A stretch of DNA of 64,000 bases from Endomychus coccineus (taxonomy: Eukaryota > Arthropoda > Insecta > Coleoptera > Endomychidae). Position 1 is the first letter of the stretch; the number at the start of each line of letters is the position of its first letter. The notes beneath the pieces are model-generated. The model saw only the letters and a list, made by a program, of their open reading frames with translations, did not search any database and was not told the origin of the DNA. The DNA lies in NCBI GenBank assembly GCA_958510875.1, contig OY294070.1:114804703-114868702 (forward strand), written 5' to 3'. A program made the position numbers and the translations under genes. This document shows positions 21,095 through 33,968 of this stretch, piece by piece.

Positions 21095-22135
21095 TAGTCT
21101 AGGATCCAGAGCAATATTGATGGTCTGAACATTAACCCGATGACACTATGGTTTATCGTTAACTCCCCCAAACCTGGTGGAAAATGTTCATTGGTGTTGG
21201 CAATTGTTAACATACCCTACGCCATCAAAAGTTATCGATCCATTTCCGAGTAATTGGCCATTATTTGGACCAAAAATGTTTCTTGTTTTCATTTTGTTTA
21301 TAAAACTTGCGGGTTACAAGGTAACATGATGGCACAATGTTAAAAAGCTTTATTGGAGATCAAATAAAGATTTGAAATTATTGCCATCACTCCTTCCTCG
21401 CCTATTTCAACTCCCCAAAACTCCCTAAAATCATCCGGCAAAATGAAAAAATAAATATAAAAACCCGTTTCGATTTTAAACCCAGCCAGAGTCTCAATAA
21501 TTGACTAATTTATCCTAAAATTGGTCATATTATCATATGATTCATATTTTTTTTGGGTGGTTTTAGAGGGTTTTGGGGGGTTGGAATAAGTAAGAAGTGA
21601 TGGCAATAATCTAAAATCTTTATTTGATCTCCAATAAAGTTATTTAACATGGTGCCATCATGTTACCTTGTAACCCGCAAGTTTTATCCACAAAATGAAA
21701 GAAAGAAACATTTTTGGTCCAAATAATGGCCTATTACTCGGAAATTGACCGATATCTCTTGATGGCATAGGGTATGTTAACAATTGCCAATACCAATGAA
21801 CATTTTCCACCAGGTTTGGGAGGTTACTTGCAGTCCATTTTTGGTTCAATTTTAACTGGTCTGCCTGATCCGACCGGACACGATAAAAAATGATGGCACA
21901 TGGTGGAAGTGTATAAGAATGGCATGCTTCTCAAGTAATCGCAACTTGGAAAGAGTCAACCTCCAGTCAAAAAAAAAGAAAAAATGCGGATGACGTATCT
22001 CAAGATCTAGCAGTTGGGGAAAATTCGGTCTGTGAGATGAATTGATCATTGAACCGTCCTCTAACGATAAACCATAGTGCCATCGGGTTAATTTTTCAGA
22101 CCATCAATATCGCTCTGGCTCCTAGACTTTATTCT
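21095..22135. mobile_element. ~1-kb fold-back (palindromic) element
   Basis: Ends are AGTCTAGGATCCAGAGC and GCTCTGGCTCCTAGACT. Inside, 21140-21400 and 21590-21840 are near-complete reverse complements (CGGGTTACAAGGTAACATGATGG, AATAATGGCC, ACCAATGAACATTTTCCACC). The right half holds ~200 bp (about 21845-22050) without a counterpart on the left, then resumes the mirror with ACGATAAACCATAG. No coding frame. Probably a MITE carrying a small secondary insertion. Confidence 0.85.
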
Positions 22136-22139
22136 GAAT

Positions 22140-24590
22140 ACGGAAACATAGAAGTCCACATGGCATGCTAACGCAGAATGATCCTAATATGAAAGATCAT
22201 CGTAAATTATACCTCCTGGTGACAGCAAATTTTTATAACAGCAATCACCAGTCACTCAATATTATATAGATTACGGAAACAATTTAAAAAGCGTTGTCGA
22301 CGCTTGTAGAAGGTATTGTCCACTGGTTTTCATTGGACTACAGTTTGGGTTAAAAACATTGTACACAAGTTGATCCAGAGGAAACAGTGACGTCGGTCAA
22401 TCTGTTGCTTGGATCAATTCTAATCCCCTGACTATAATGTAGCGCCATGAAAAATGTATATTACTTATTGGAAATTGATATTATTAAACTTGTTTGTGAG
22501 ATGTAACAAGTTCTGACTATATAAAAAAAGGCAAATCTTGAAACACCTTCAGAGGAAACAGTTGCTGTGATTGGGGATACAAAACTTACACGTAGTCACT
22601 CTATTTACCATGAATTAGAATGAATAAATTGGCATCACAAATTCCTACAATAGCCTCACTGGACATGATTACATGACAAAGACTGAAATACCGATTGAGG
22701 AACAACATACAGAAATGGTTCAGAAACAATATTCATCAAATGTTGTGGAACAATAGCCTACAATCTAGACAACGCTAAAATTAGACTGAATTTATATGCT
22801 CTTCATAAAATCCACTGGGTAAAGCCGTCATTCGATCAAATTTTCAACCAAAATGTTGAACTTCTATCCATCCGAATATCTCTCTTTAGTCTGTAGCTTC
22901 TATGGTAGTAATCCTTGAGAACGTTCACCAAAACTGTGTCCGGCTTGGGCTATCTCTGGTTATTTGGTTCTGAGCCCAAAGACTCTAGCCTCCGTACCTT
23001 CTGCTATTTTGGATCAATCGGTATATCAACAGATAAGTCATTTCCTAATGATGTGCACTTTCCCACTCTCCTTTGTAGAGAAGGTACATTTGGAAGTTCT
23101 GTGTAAACACGAATACCTTGTTCATATCGTCCCTTGGTGTCATGATGAATAGATGACCCATCTTCAGATAGTCCTTATCCTTCCATCTTTTGCACATATT
23201 GAGCATAGTATTTTCCGCACTCAATTGTTTCGCTGTTTGGAAAGGAACTAGTTTTTGTATTTTCTCCATGCTTGCTGTATACATCTGCATGACAGTCTTT
23301 GAGTCTTAGTCAAAACTCTTTTCTTGAGAGATCGCTCCAGGCTATCATGGGTGAGTATGGCCTCCAACATCATGGTGTAAATTCAGAGTAGTATTTTAGG
23401 CAAACTGCATTTTCTACCTGCCATGTTTCTGCTCATCTCATCTCCTGATTCACATTCTAAAATTTGATCCAGTTTAATACCTGGATATTTGACTTCATCC
23501 GGTACTATAGTAATTCCACTCAATTTGCTTCATCCTTCTCTTAAAAAAAATCTACTATTGTTGAAGAAACAAACACCTGTGGGTGATGAGGCTGCGCAGC
23601 AGAACTGAATAAAATAGATATCTTAGGTGCATTCATTCTGCAACCATCCCCAATGGGTATTAGAGGGAGAAATATTCTGCCCAATTTTAGTGTTTGTATT
23701 ACTGTTATTAATTACTTAATGGTCATGGAAAATCTATATTCTAGAGATGTAATAAGTAAGATGGAGAGGGATTGCATCTCGAGTTTGTCATGCCAGTAAT
23801 GTGGAATGATTGTTACTGCTAACGTTCTTTAATTGGAAATATAAATTCACCATATTTATTGCTTTCAAAGTAAAGTGTCTATAGCAAACTTTTCAGGAAT
23901 TTCAATCAAGCCACGTATTCCATAAGAAACATAAACAATCTTATCATCATTAACCGTGGTCATCATTACAAGTTAAGTGTTCATGTTAAGCGTTCCGGAC
24001 TTGGAAGGATAAATTTATTATCACAAATATATCAGCTTATTAAACTGACTGCGATCATTTACGGTTAATATGTTTTGCCTGAACGCGATGCTATAAAATT
24101 TACACGTTAAGACGTTCTCAGAAGACTTATAACTTGCTGGTTCATGCATCTAATTGTATTGGTAAGATCGCCAGTTGCAACCATATATCTACGTCTGGAT
24201 ATCTCACCTAGATAATGGTCACAAAATCAAGGACATTAAAGTGTACTCGACTCGAAGAATATTCGTCAACATACCTTGAATTACAGGCTTCCCTAGATAG
24301 AGATTACCGAAAAGTGCCTAATTTAGCTCTTATTGGTTGAAGTAAAACTGAAGCACAAGTAGAAATAAATAGTAAGGAGTTTGACATAAACATGGATACA
24401 GACCCTACTGTAGCTTTTAGTGCTCCTTTTATCATACCTGTATCATAATCCTTGTCAAATGAACTGAAAAGCATGCGAAAACTTCAACTCAAAAGACACA
24501 GTGTCTCAAAGGTTGCTAGGTAACGACTTCAATAAGTTAAACTTTCACTTATACATATACGTATAAATTACATCAATTGAAAAAACACAA
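22140..24590. other. No confident gene
   Basis: 22900-23560 has minus-strand snippets faintly like a LINE RT (VKYPGIKLDQ near 23490) in a mostly closed frame; I do not call it. The rest is AT-rich and unassigned. Confidence 0.35.
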
Positions 24591-25720
24591 CTATTCCAAG
24601 TAAGTGTTGATTTTACAATGGTGATTGTTCGATATATGGATGCCAGTTGTATTATTCTGATCTGTATTTTCACTGGCCCTCTGAAAATGAATAGTATTGA
24701 ATGACGATGACGTTAATGTATCATCTGAGCCATTGATATCAACTGACGACGTTGAACCAGCACTTGTTCCTCCATCAACCACTTCAGCAATGAGCTTCGA
24801 AACAATGATACGGTCTTTATACTCCATATCGATAGCTTCCAGACAGCTGTCTTATCATTGCTACCTGGCAAAAGGCAACATAAGATGAATGGGTACATTC
24901 ATATATCCATTTGTTTCTGATTCTCTTACATGGGCTTCCAAACTTTCATTTTGTTCATTGTAGACTCCTCAGTATAACTGGAAGCCACTGCGGGCTTCCA
25001 ACCTATTTGACGTTGAAGCTCATCCACAGTCATTCCTTCATCAGCCATAATTGTTGCAGAGGATTGCCTGAAGGCATAGTCGGTGTATTTATCTGCGTCT
25101 AGTAGATTCAAAAAACGCGCTACAAGAGAAGAGCATTGGCCAAAAGTGTCTATCCTAACTACTTGTTTAATGCATTTGTCATTGATAAATTTCAAAAACA
25201 CTCTGTCTGAGTGACATTACCCGAACGTCAGGAGAAGCATTTGGTGGATATTTGAACATATCCAACATCAGGATGTTCGATAACTCAAAATTTTCGACCC
25301 CTCGCAGTTTTATTAGGGAACAACGATTCCTTAATCCATCCGTAATAAAAGTAGATACCAGTGTTGATAATCTCAACAGACCCTCATTAAGGTGAGAAGA
25401 TACTGCGAGGTTCCAACTGAGTTGACGTTCGAGCTCATTGACAGTCATCCCTCCATTAACCATAATTGTCGCAAATGATCGCCTGAAGGCGTGGCCGGTG
25501 TAGTAATCTACGTCTAGTAGATTCAAAAAACGCTCTTCAACGAAGGCCATTGGCCAGAAGTATTAATCTCAACTACTTGTTCAATACTTTGACTTATTTC
25601 AAAAACACCCTGCCTACCTAGACATCAGGAAGGGTATTTGGTGAATATCTGAACGTATCCAACATCAGAATCTTCCATAGCTGCAGAATTTCGACCCTTC
25701 ACAGTTTTGATGGACCGATG
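24591..25720 (-). pseudogene. Tyrosine recombinase (Crypton-like), duplicated end
   Basis: The minus strand holds two tandem versions of the C-terminal catalytic part. Copy one (25550-25395) has YYTGHAFRRSFATIMVNGGM and VNELERQLSWN, i.e. the HxxR box. Copy two (25200-24930) reads YTDYAFRQSSATIMADEGM and ELQRQIGWKPAVASSYTEES, with the nucleophile-type Tyr but His and Arg of HxxR replaced. After it comes an Asn/Ser-rich tail (IHISNNHHCKINTYLE, ends 24591) like those of insect Crypton-type proteins. Repeat spacing is ~420 bp. Several stops; an N-terminal domain is not visible. Confidence 0.7.
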
Positions 25721-27650
25721 CAAATAAGCAGCTTCTATTCTAATGTCACTCATGCTCAAATCTCAAATTTCGTGCCTCCTGTACGACCCAAAACTACCAC
25801 ATATAGCGACATTTTTCGAAAATAAAAAAGTATGTTATTTCTCGGTTCATAATCTTTGTTTTCCCCTTTGATGAAGCATGCAATTCGTGGTAGGAAGCAA
25901 AATCTATTCCACTTTCATTCTCAGCATAAATTGTAGATACACAGGTCAAAATCCCAGATATCAAAAAGACATATAACATGGGTATAGATTTGAACATTAG
26001 AAGAATTAGACTTGGCTTAAAATAAAACAAAAAGTAACAGCAAGAAAAGAAACAAACACCAAAACTTGCGTATTCAGTTGTTATTTGAATACTGCTGAAT
26101 TCCTTAATTGGATAAAACAATGTATTCAATAGAAGAATAGTTTTATTTTGACTCTGAAAATATTAAGAGTAGAGTTTTAACATGAAGAGGCACCTTACGG
26201 TTTGTATCGGGGTTGAAATTATGAAAAGTAAGGCTTGAAAATCGTATATTCTCATGGAAAACATCATTTTTCACACTTTTTGATTCGTGTAATTTTCTGA
26301 AAAAATCCATATTCCACATTTTTTTAGGTCCAAAAATACAGCAATTTTGTGTGTGTTACACACACACACAAATCAGCGAATTTGAAACCTCCTTGGTATC
26401 ATTTTGCATTAATACAGAATATTATTCCCAAAATATTACATTTGTCATATATACATAGTTGTTAATTAAACAATTGATAAGCCAAATACGGAGTGGGTGA
26501 CGAATGATCCATAGGCTATCAATAAAGGTTTGCAAAATATTGTACAAAGATATTCCGATCCTCCATAGTATTTTTGGCTACGTTGACTGAACTATTAGTT
26601 CAACTTTAATCATCTTTAACCACAGTACTTTTCCTAAATTGTTCGGACAGAAGATGACTTCTTTCAAATGAAGAAATAGTATTTCAAATAAGTGATTCAG
26701 ATTAGTTATAGCATTTCAAGTTGAAAAAAGTAGGAGCAAATGTTCTTGATTCACTAATTGAGTGTTGAGTGATACAGGTACGAAAATATTCTTTGAATTT
26801 CAATTATTATGTTCAAATTCAAACTAGCTTTTCAATATTTGGAAAAAGTATCATGAATGGGCCTAGTGTTTGCGCCCCTAACAGCAGCCTCTAGCTTTGA
26901 TTCTCATTGTATTGGGTCTTCAAAATTTTTACGAACGATTCAATTAACCAAGTGCTATTAGTTTCACAAAGTAAGTTCAGCCATGCTTGATTTAATTGAC
27001 GTCAATATGATGACTGAGAGTTAGTGAATCAAAAGCAAATTACCGTTCCAAAATTATTTGAGTGATACTATATTGATCACAAGTCTTTAATAGTAGTAAT
27101 CATGAAAAACTAGTTTATTTCGAGATGCAAATTACCAATCCCCGTTTAGAGCATTCAATAACCTTTCATTCAAATAGTCGTGTTAGTTTTCTCTATTGAA
27201 TGTGCTTGAGAATCCGAGATAATTTCCCCGCAACCATTCCAGTTGGTGATCACTTTATATCAACATAGCAAGGTGCGCTATAGCACAATGGTTTATTATA
27301 TTTTCCTTCACAGATATTGGTTGGTTGTTTAATTATGTTTTGATGTATGATGATCCGGTATTATTGAGGCCTACTTCAGAAGTGACTAAGCATAAATGTG
27401 TTTGTATAGAATGGGCGTAATGTATGCGTTTCATTTCTAATAATTTAAAATTTATTCCCTCACCATTATACATTGTAATTTAGATTTTAAGCAGCGGCTC
27501 CAGTTTCAGATTTCAATATGATTCAACACTAATGAAATCGTTTGCATGAAAAATTACTGGAACACCTTTTAATTAGTCGCAAATTTGTGGGTTCAACATG
27601 TTCGATATTACTTTCTACTTCCTCCACTAATACGTAGAATATAGTGTAAG
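25721..27650. other. No recognised gene
   Basis: A minus-strand frame 25794-26129 (111 codons) has a hydrophobic stretch near its start but matches nothing known to me. A short (CA)n run lies at 26350-26370. Otherwise AT-rich single-copy-looking DNA. Confidence 0.4.
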
Positions 27651-27696
27651 GGAAGTGCTGTGTGATTTCAGCAGATATATCCGTTTTGAGCATTTC

Positions 27697-27960
27697 TGTG
27701 TTTGTATTTGTTTGTATTTGTGTTTGTGTTTGTGTTTTTGCTTATGTTTATGCTTATGTTTGTGTTTGTGTTTGTGTTTGTGTTTGTGTTTGTGTTTGTG
27801 TTTGTGTTTGTGTTTGTGTTTGTGTTTGTGTTTGTGTTTGTGTTCGTTTTTGTGCTTGTGCTTGTTTATGTTTACGTTTGTATTTGTGTTTGTATGTGTG
27901 TCTGTATGTGCTTGTGTGTGTTTGTGTGTGTGTCTATGTATGTTTGTTTGCGTTTGTGTG
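27697..27960. repeat. TTTGTG hexanucleotide microsatellite
   Basis: The core (about 27752-27845) is nearly pure TTTGTG/GTTTGT repeats; the flanks decay into TATGTT, TGCTTG and TGTGTG variants. The long frames through it (Cys-Leu and Val-Phe repeats) are products of the repeat. Confidence 0.97.
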
Positions 27961-28227
27961 TGTGGTTTTTGTGCGTGTATGCGTTCATACGTAGGTAACT
28001 CATTGTGGACACGATTCCGACGTTCCTATCAGTCCTATGGATTTGAGACTTTCCAGATCGCTTCAAAATGGTGAGAGTAGAAAAAGAATTGATAACACCA
28101 CTTTAGGTTCGTCAGGGTCCTTTATTCTTGTAAATGTAAATCTCTGAAAGAATAGTAGATCATTGATGAACACAATGCGATTCGATGCTGCACCATAGAT
28201 CAACTGTTCACGCACATTCATCTAAAG

Positions 28228-28855
28228 TTCAATCGTTTTGAAGTAAGGAGTGAAGGGGAGTATTACTATGGTTGTCAATTACTCTGACAGTACTCATTCA
28301 ATGACAGCATCCCGGTTCTTATATATTTCAATAGAACTGACTCAGAAATGTTTTGGATAAGTTTAAACAAGTTTGAGGTTTCTCAGCCTAGTTTGCCACA
28401 ATTTTGTGTAAGTACATTACGAGATGTAGAATTTAATTTTCTGAATTGTGAAGATAACCTAGATAATTCAACATTGGATTATAAAGATGAATAAACGCGA
28501 AACATTGAACTATAAGAGGGACCAAAATAATGTAACTGATGAACACACTAGACTAGACTTTCAAATGTGGGTTCGAATCCCGCCTATGGTTTAATGTTTT
28601 ACGTTTGTTCATCTTTATAATCCTATGTTAAGTTATCTTAGATATTTTGATAACTCAGAAATGTTAATTCGATATCTCTAAATGTACTCACACGAAATTG
28701 TAGCCAATTAGGCAAAGAAACCTCAAACTTGTTTATATTTCTGAGTCAGTTCTATTGAAATATATAAGAACCGAGATGCTGTCATTGAATGAGTACTGTC
28801 AGAGTAATTGCCAACCATAGTAATACTCACCTACACTCCTCAATCCAAAGTGATT
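28228..28855. mobile_element. ~630-bp palindromic element
   Basis: The arms 28228-28500 and 28600-28855 are reverse complements. Landmarks are CAATGACAGCATC / GATGCTGTCATTG, AGAACTGACTCAGAAA / TTTCTGAGTCAGTTCT, and TCATCTTTATAATCC. The 90-bp centre carries a tRNA-like T arm (see next entry). No coding frame. Confidence 0.85.
28508..28591 (+). other. tRNA-like segment with B box
   Basis: GTGGGTTCGAATCCCGCC is a perfect T-arm/B-box form (GGTTCGAATCC at 28570-28580). Seven bases at 28508-28514 (AACTATA) can pair with 28585-28591 (TATGGTT), which would give an 84-nt class II-sized molecule. The D and anticodon arms do not fold convincingly. A tRNA pseudogene or pol III promoter remnant is likelier than a working tRNA. 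Confidence 0.4.
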
Positions 28856-28869
28856 GAAATTCAGAATCA

Positions 28870-31380
28870 CTAATTACTCCAATCTTTGAAAATGTGATGG
28901 TGAAACATTCTGTCAGCATCAGTTGCATATTAAATGTTATACGTTATTCTGTGAATTTCAATTTAATTCCCCAGTGTTAGCAGTCCATAATCTAGGAGAC
29001 CTCAAAATCCTCAATGAATTTCATCGAAAGCGCATGTCCTAATGGACCTGGTACGTTGAAAACACACCCTTAGCGGCGTGCGCCGGTAATAACTCAGCCT
29101 CATTTTCTTTTCCTTCCAATAGCTTAGGTTTGGAAATCCAGGCGGTCATGTAATCCTAGTTGAGTTTTGTTGAATTTTTCGCAATTCAGTTTTTTTAATT
29201 ACCATATATTTTTGAGAATATTAGGGTAGTAGGTTATTTGAAAGTTTTTTGGTAACTTATTGATTTACAACTAACAGCGCTTGCGCGTGTGATGTAATAC
29301 ATTTCGGAATTTAACCTCTCGCCATAATCTAATCAATGACCTGTTGAATTGTTATAAAGATAATTCCCTTCATCAAATTGGGTAACATCTGTATGATAAT
29401 TCGATGAATTCCGTCTATTCTACTTACTATACTTATATAATATTAGATCTTTTCTTTTGTAATCCAATCATTCAATTGACATTACCAGTAGATTTGATAA
29501 TGTCACACGGTTGACGAATGGTGTCACACAGTTCCTTTTGTTTTATAATATTTTGGAGATTTATTAACAGTTGTTTTATTTTGAAATTTGGAATAGGTAC
29601 CTATATTAAATCAATCGGATACCATCCAAATGTTCTTGACTCAATTCGATGAAACACTCGATACTCAAGGCGTGGCGGTACTTTTTTGTAATAGTTTCCA
29701 ACAATACGCATTCATATTTTCTTATCCTAAATAATCTCATCAAATGTATTTGAGACCTTCATTCCTTCTCATTAATTATTAAAACACCTACATGTTTTAC
29801 ATTTTTTACATATTATCTGCTCATTAGCATTCTATCATCAACATTCTTCCATACGCTATGAGCATGTCTTCTCCCATTTTGATCGATCATACTAAATAGC
29901 TACCTAATTAAAATCTCTACACGCTTTAAAATTTACATTTTACCGCATTATTTTCATCTACTGTAAAATTCTAACGAGATAATTACTGTGTTTTTCCTGA
30001 TAATTTCACAAGACACTACCACTTAATAGCATAATATAATTATGAATATGCATAATCTCTGAATTATCATCTAATTTCGGAAAGTATCATGAGGAAACTG
30101 CAATGCAAGACTACCCAACGAACCCCTTATCAAGCTTGAACAGGTTAATTATATATTTTTTAATTACATGCAAATAAAATGTGTTAATTTTGAGCATCAA
30201 ACACCGGATTATATTCTTTACTTTTGACGAGTTCTGAGATAATTATCTACATGACAGTTTATTGATATAAAAGAAAGGTATATATATATAAAATATAGGC
30301 AAATATAGGATGTCTCACATCCTCTTACACAATCTGAATTAAATTGCTCTATTAATCCTCTAATTCTATCATAATAATTGATATAAACAGTAAACCAGTT
30401 GAGTATGGGAGTGGGGAAAACCAGAAAGTTATTATTTCCATTTGATTTGCTTTGATTTGGTTCTGAATTATCAGTATTATTTCTTCTCTGAAATATGGAA
30501 AGTGATATAGTCCAGTAAATGATGATCAAAAACTGGCCGAACACACGAATATTTTCATGCCGATTCGAAATTCACTAAGCCTGGTGGTTAGGTGCAGGGA
30601 GTGTTCCGAATGGTTTGTGATTAATTTCAAGGTCCGATTTTGATCTCCTGTCCTTTTAGAAGCAAAAACAGCTCACCGCAATAGAACGGTCAAAAAAGCT
30701 TGAAATCAAAACCAACTGGTATTCTCCTCTTTTTAGGATCAGAATGCACTATATTTTCTCTAGGCCCACAGCCTTCTTAGTTAGAGGGCTTTGGAAAAAA
30801 GGACCCTTAAGAACCTAATCGGCCAATAATAAAATGATTGCAAATTTTATATTGGGAAGTTATTTGTTGTAAATACATTTTTTGGTATTACAACTGTGCT
30901 CAGCAGACCCATATTTCTCCGAGTTGTTTAAGAAAAAACAGAAAAAAGAGCCCTGTTTTGAAAAAGTAGGAAACCCTTTTAAAACTATTATTAATTAATT
31001 ATTTAAATGACTGGTCATTTTCGTATGGACCCGATATGAGAAAAGAGTCCATTTATTTTGAATTTTGGAATTTGTTTGACGGATTCATAGCCGGTAGCCA
31101 AAACAACACGAAAATTTGTAAATATCATAGTGATCCAACGAATAGGACGCAATTCATCGTCATATCCCACATTTAAATGATCCTGACTGCAGCCCAATTT
31201 CGAATTTCCGCGGAATAATCGTTGTTATCTCGGAAACCATGCTTCTTTCCAAAATTTATCAAGAATGAAACAAAATTACGGGGAATGTTACGTAACTTTT
31301 GTAAAGTTCAAGGGGTCTATCCAATCAATGTGGTACATTGTTCGATTTCTTAGTGTGGCATTTATTTATAGATTATAGAC
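28870..31380. other. No recognised gene
   Basis: AT-rich. The frame at 30218-30544 (minus) is unrecognised. Nothing repeated within the window was found here. Confidence 0.4.
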
Positions 31381-31387
31381 TGGGATG

Positions 31388-32170
31388 TTAAAATACCATA
31401 CCAAAACAATAACGAAGCCACTTTCCAGTTTCACAATTTTTGTTTTTATATTCACCACTTAACCCCAACTTTTTTATTTTACGCCACCAAGACTGAGTAA
31501 GATGGAAGCGGCAACCAATAATTGTAACGTTATCCCATAGTTTACGAACTGCATTATGAATGGCAATTTCAAAATCAACCGTTACTTTCAAAAGAATAAA
31601 ACTTGAGTTGTTAAGAGAACAAATAAAGTTAATTTTTTCCAAACAGAGTCTCTTATGTTTCTTCTGATTTGTTTTGCAGTAAACTGAACACTAGTGGTAT
31701 ATAGTGTCCACTTATGTAACCATGTATGGTAAATAGTTGCGTGAAAAATTTTGTGCAGTATTGGAATGTGCCATCCATGTATATAAAACTCGACTTACAT
31801 AGAAATTTCGAATTTGTTTGGCAGCTAAAATTACAATTCCGTTTCGTAAATCATCATTCAAAACAAAATTTTCCTCTCTTGACGTTTTGTACGAATGTTC
31901 TTGCAGATGACGGTGAACTTCGTTAGCAGAGCGAGGCAAATTTGGCAATGTTTTGCGATGTCTATTGTACATATTTTATTTGACGCATTGTGAGTTCCAG
32001 GAAGTCAATGTTTCTGGAGAAAAATCTGAGGGAAAACTATTTGAAGCTATTTCTTTATGCAAGATTTCAATTGGGCTTCCTGTAGGTTCTTCTTCCGCTT
32101 TTCTTTTGCAGGCATTAGTTGGAGATCGATGTTTAGAAAACACTATTTGGGTGTTTCTGCGTCCACTAAT
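31388..32170 (-). pseudogene. MULE transposase fragment
   Basis: From 32170 downwards the minus strand reads FSKHRSPTNACKRKAEEEPT, then MYNRHRKTLPNLPRSANEV and VLNDDLRNGIVILAAKQIRN. After frame changes it reads VTVDFEIAIHNAVRKLWDNV and IIGCRFHLTQSWWRKIKKLG. The last part, with DFE and the CxFH motif, is the MULE transposase domain as seen in insect FLYWCH-type proteins. The stretch that should carry the first catalytic Asp (DGTF-like) is missing between 31640 and 31712. Broken in at least two places. Confidence 0.75.
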
Positions 32171-32199
32171 AATTTATTTCACAAACGACATTTTGAATT

Positions 32200-32679
32200 T
32201 TGAGAACAATGTTAACTATTACTTGTTAGCACGAAAAATATAATGATTATAAGTTTGGAAACAAGCTCCTGTTCTCACCAAAGAAAGCTCTGTATGACGA
32301 GTTTCAGGCACCCTCGAAATTCTACTGAGACCTTTGCCCGTCTCCGTTTACAAATTGTGAATAATATCATGCCGTCCTTTGGAATTGACATCAAATTATA
32401 GACAGCTACTTATCAGTCTGATATTGACAATTATTGTAATCCTCAAATTTGCAGTTCCAATTTAAACAAATGATGCACTTCAGCGACATAATTTCCTTTC
32501 AAACACATTGAATGATGTACCGAAATAACAAATCATTTTGAAAAAAGCAGTAAGAAGAAGTTCTCAAGGGAATAATCCAATGACATTTAGACCGCCCCCT
32601 TCGTATATTTGAAGTATGTAAAGAGCAAAAATGTGTATTTATCGCCAAGAATAAACTTTTCATCCTCATTTTCTAATTA
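32200..32679. other. No recognised gene
   Basis: Unassigned. It may hold the N-terminal remains of the MULE gene on the minus strand. Confidence 0.35.
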
Positions 32680-32955
32680 CTGTGGCTTACGTTCGCAGGT
32701 TCGAGTCCTGCGTCAGCGGAATTTTTCCGATGGCCCGAGAAAGTGCTGAGGCTAAATACAATGAGCCGTTAGACCTAAGTGTCACCGAGACTGCCCTGGC
32801 TGGAGAATCGAGCTTACCAAACGAGGTGGAGTATTTGGTGGGCATATCTGAGGAGATTTAAATTCGGTCTCAGGAACTCCCACATCATCTTATGGGATGT
32901 TACAGGACCATAAGTTGCCCATATAAAGGGTTTCAACCACCTCCTGACAAAAGAC
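32680..32955 (+). repeat. tRNA-derived SINE, copy C (5'-truncated)
   Basis: It starts inside the tRNA-like head: no A box, but the B box GGTTCGAGTCC is at 32698-32708. The body follows copies A and B: TTTTTCCGATGGCCCGAGAA, ACTGCCCTGGCTGGAG, ACGAGGTGGAGTATTT, GGGATGTTACAGG and AAGGGTTTCAACCACCTCCT. Confidence 0.75.
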
Positions 32956-33255
32956 AATGTACACATAAATCAGGATAGTATAAAAACTAAATGAAATGGT
33001 TATGCGGAAAATGAACCAAATATAATTTACATCATCCTCACAACGCTCCGATCACAAGCCACCCTGCGCTACATACAAACAAACAAAGCCTATTGAGTAG
33101 ACAATAGAAAACCTTCTAATCTACGTCTTAAGCTCTCCACATAAGTCTATAAGATCGTTGCAAAGTTTATTATATGACGTTGGTGCATTGTACGAGAACG
33201 ATCTCCGAAACAAAGCCGTATAAACTTAGGGGTAAGGATAGTCTGTTTCCAAGCC

Positions 33256-33411
33256 ATCGACATATACATATGGACTGCGCGTGGCAATGATAAGCGCGGG
33301 TAGTGCCGGCGTGAGAGAAGGGAAAACGAAGAGGCCTAATACTGTCTTTATCTATCGCGTTTCTATTAGCCGCTGCGTTGCCATGGAAATGCAACATGAC
33401 TGTAGCTAGTA
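33256..33411. repeat. Inverted repeat, left arm (~156 bp)
   Basis: High-identity reverse complement of 33969-34128. It includes CCATCGACATATACATATGG at the outer end and ACAGTCATGTTGCATTTCCA (on the minus strand) at the inner end. It is noticeably more GC-rich than its surroundings. Confidence 0.9.
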
Positions 33412-33968
33412 TGTTTACGTCCCGAGCGTTTTTGGATTAATGATTTGTCAAAATTATAATTTAAAAATTATTTAAATTATCATAAGTGAATACAAGTTAT
33501 GGTTAATAAAAAACGAGACATCATCAATACAATTAATTAATTAATCAAGAAGACAAAGAATGAATTGTGATATTTTGACCAGAATGTAACTTAACTAACC
33601 TCAAAAGTAAATTCAGCAGATTACTTGTACATTAGCAAATTATTTCAGCATAATTCTTGTGAAACAACGTATCAAATTATCATTGGACATTTTCATCGAC
33701 TTCTGTACTTTAATTTACCAAATTTGATATTTTAACAATAGACTTACTGTTGAAATAAACATAATATGCCTGACAATAAGATTATTAATAATGTTTCAAG
33801 TGTTTCATAATAGATGGTGACACTGAACACTTTGACTGTGTGCTTCAGTGTTTATTATGTCTTCTATGCACTGATGGTGGACGGCCATAGATATTGTTCT
33901 AGTTCAATTAATAGATGCAATGTTATGGTCACTAAGTAACTGTCAGTCAATGAGTCGTGTGTATTGCT
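33412..33968. other. Loop between inverted repeats
   Basis: AT-rich, no reading frame of interest. Probably the interior of a non-autonomous element. Confidence 0.4.

Noticed and set aside
22900..23560. Minus-strand VKYPGIKLDQ and nearby phrases as a LINE RT
   Set aside because: Only one short motif fits; the rest is closed by stops and matches poorly.
27655..28074. Long open frames of Cys-Leu or Val-Phe repeats
   Set aside because: Pure consequence of the TTTGTG microsatellite in all three frames.
28508..28591. Functional class II tRNA
   Set aside because: The T arm is good and the acceptor stem possible, but D and anticodon arms do not form.
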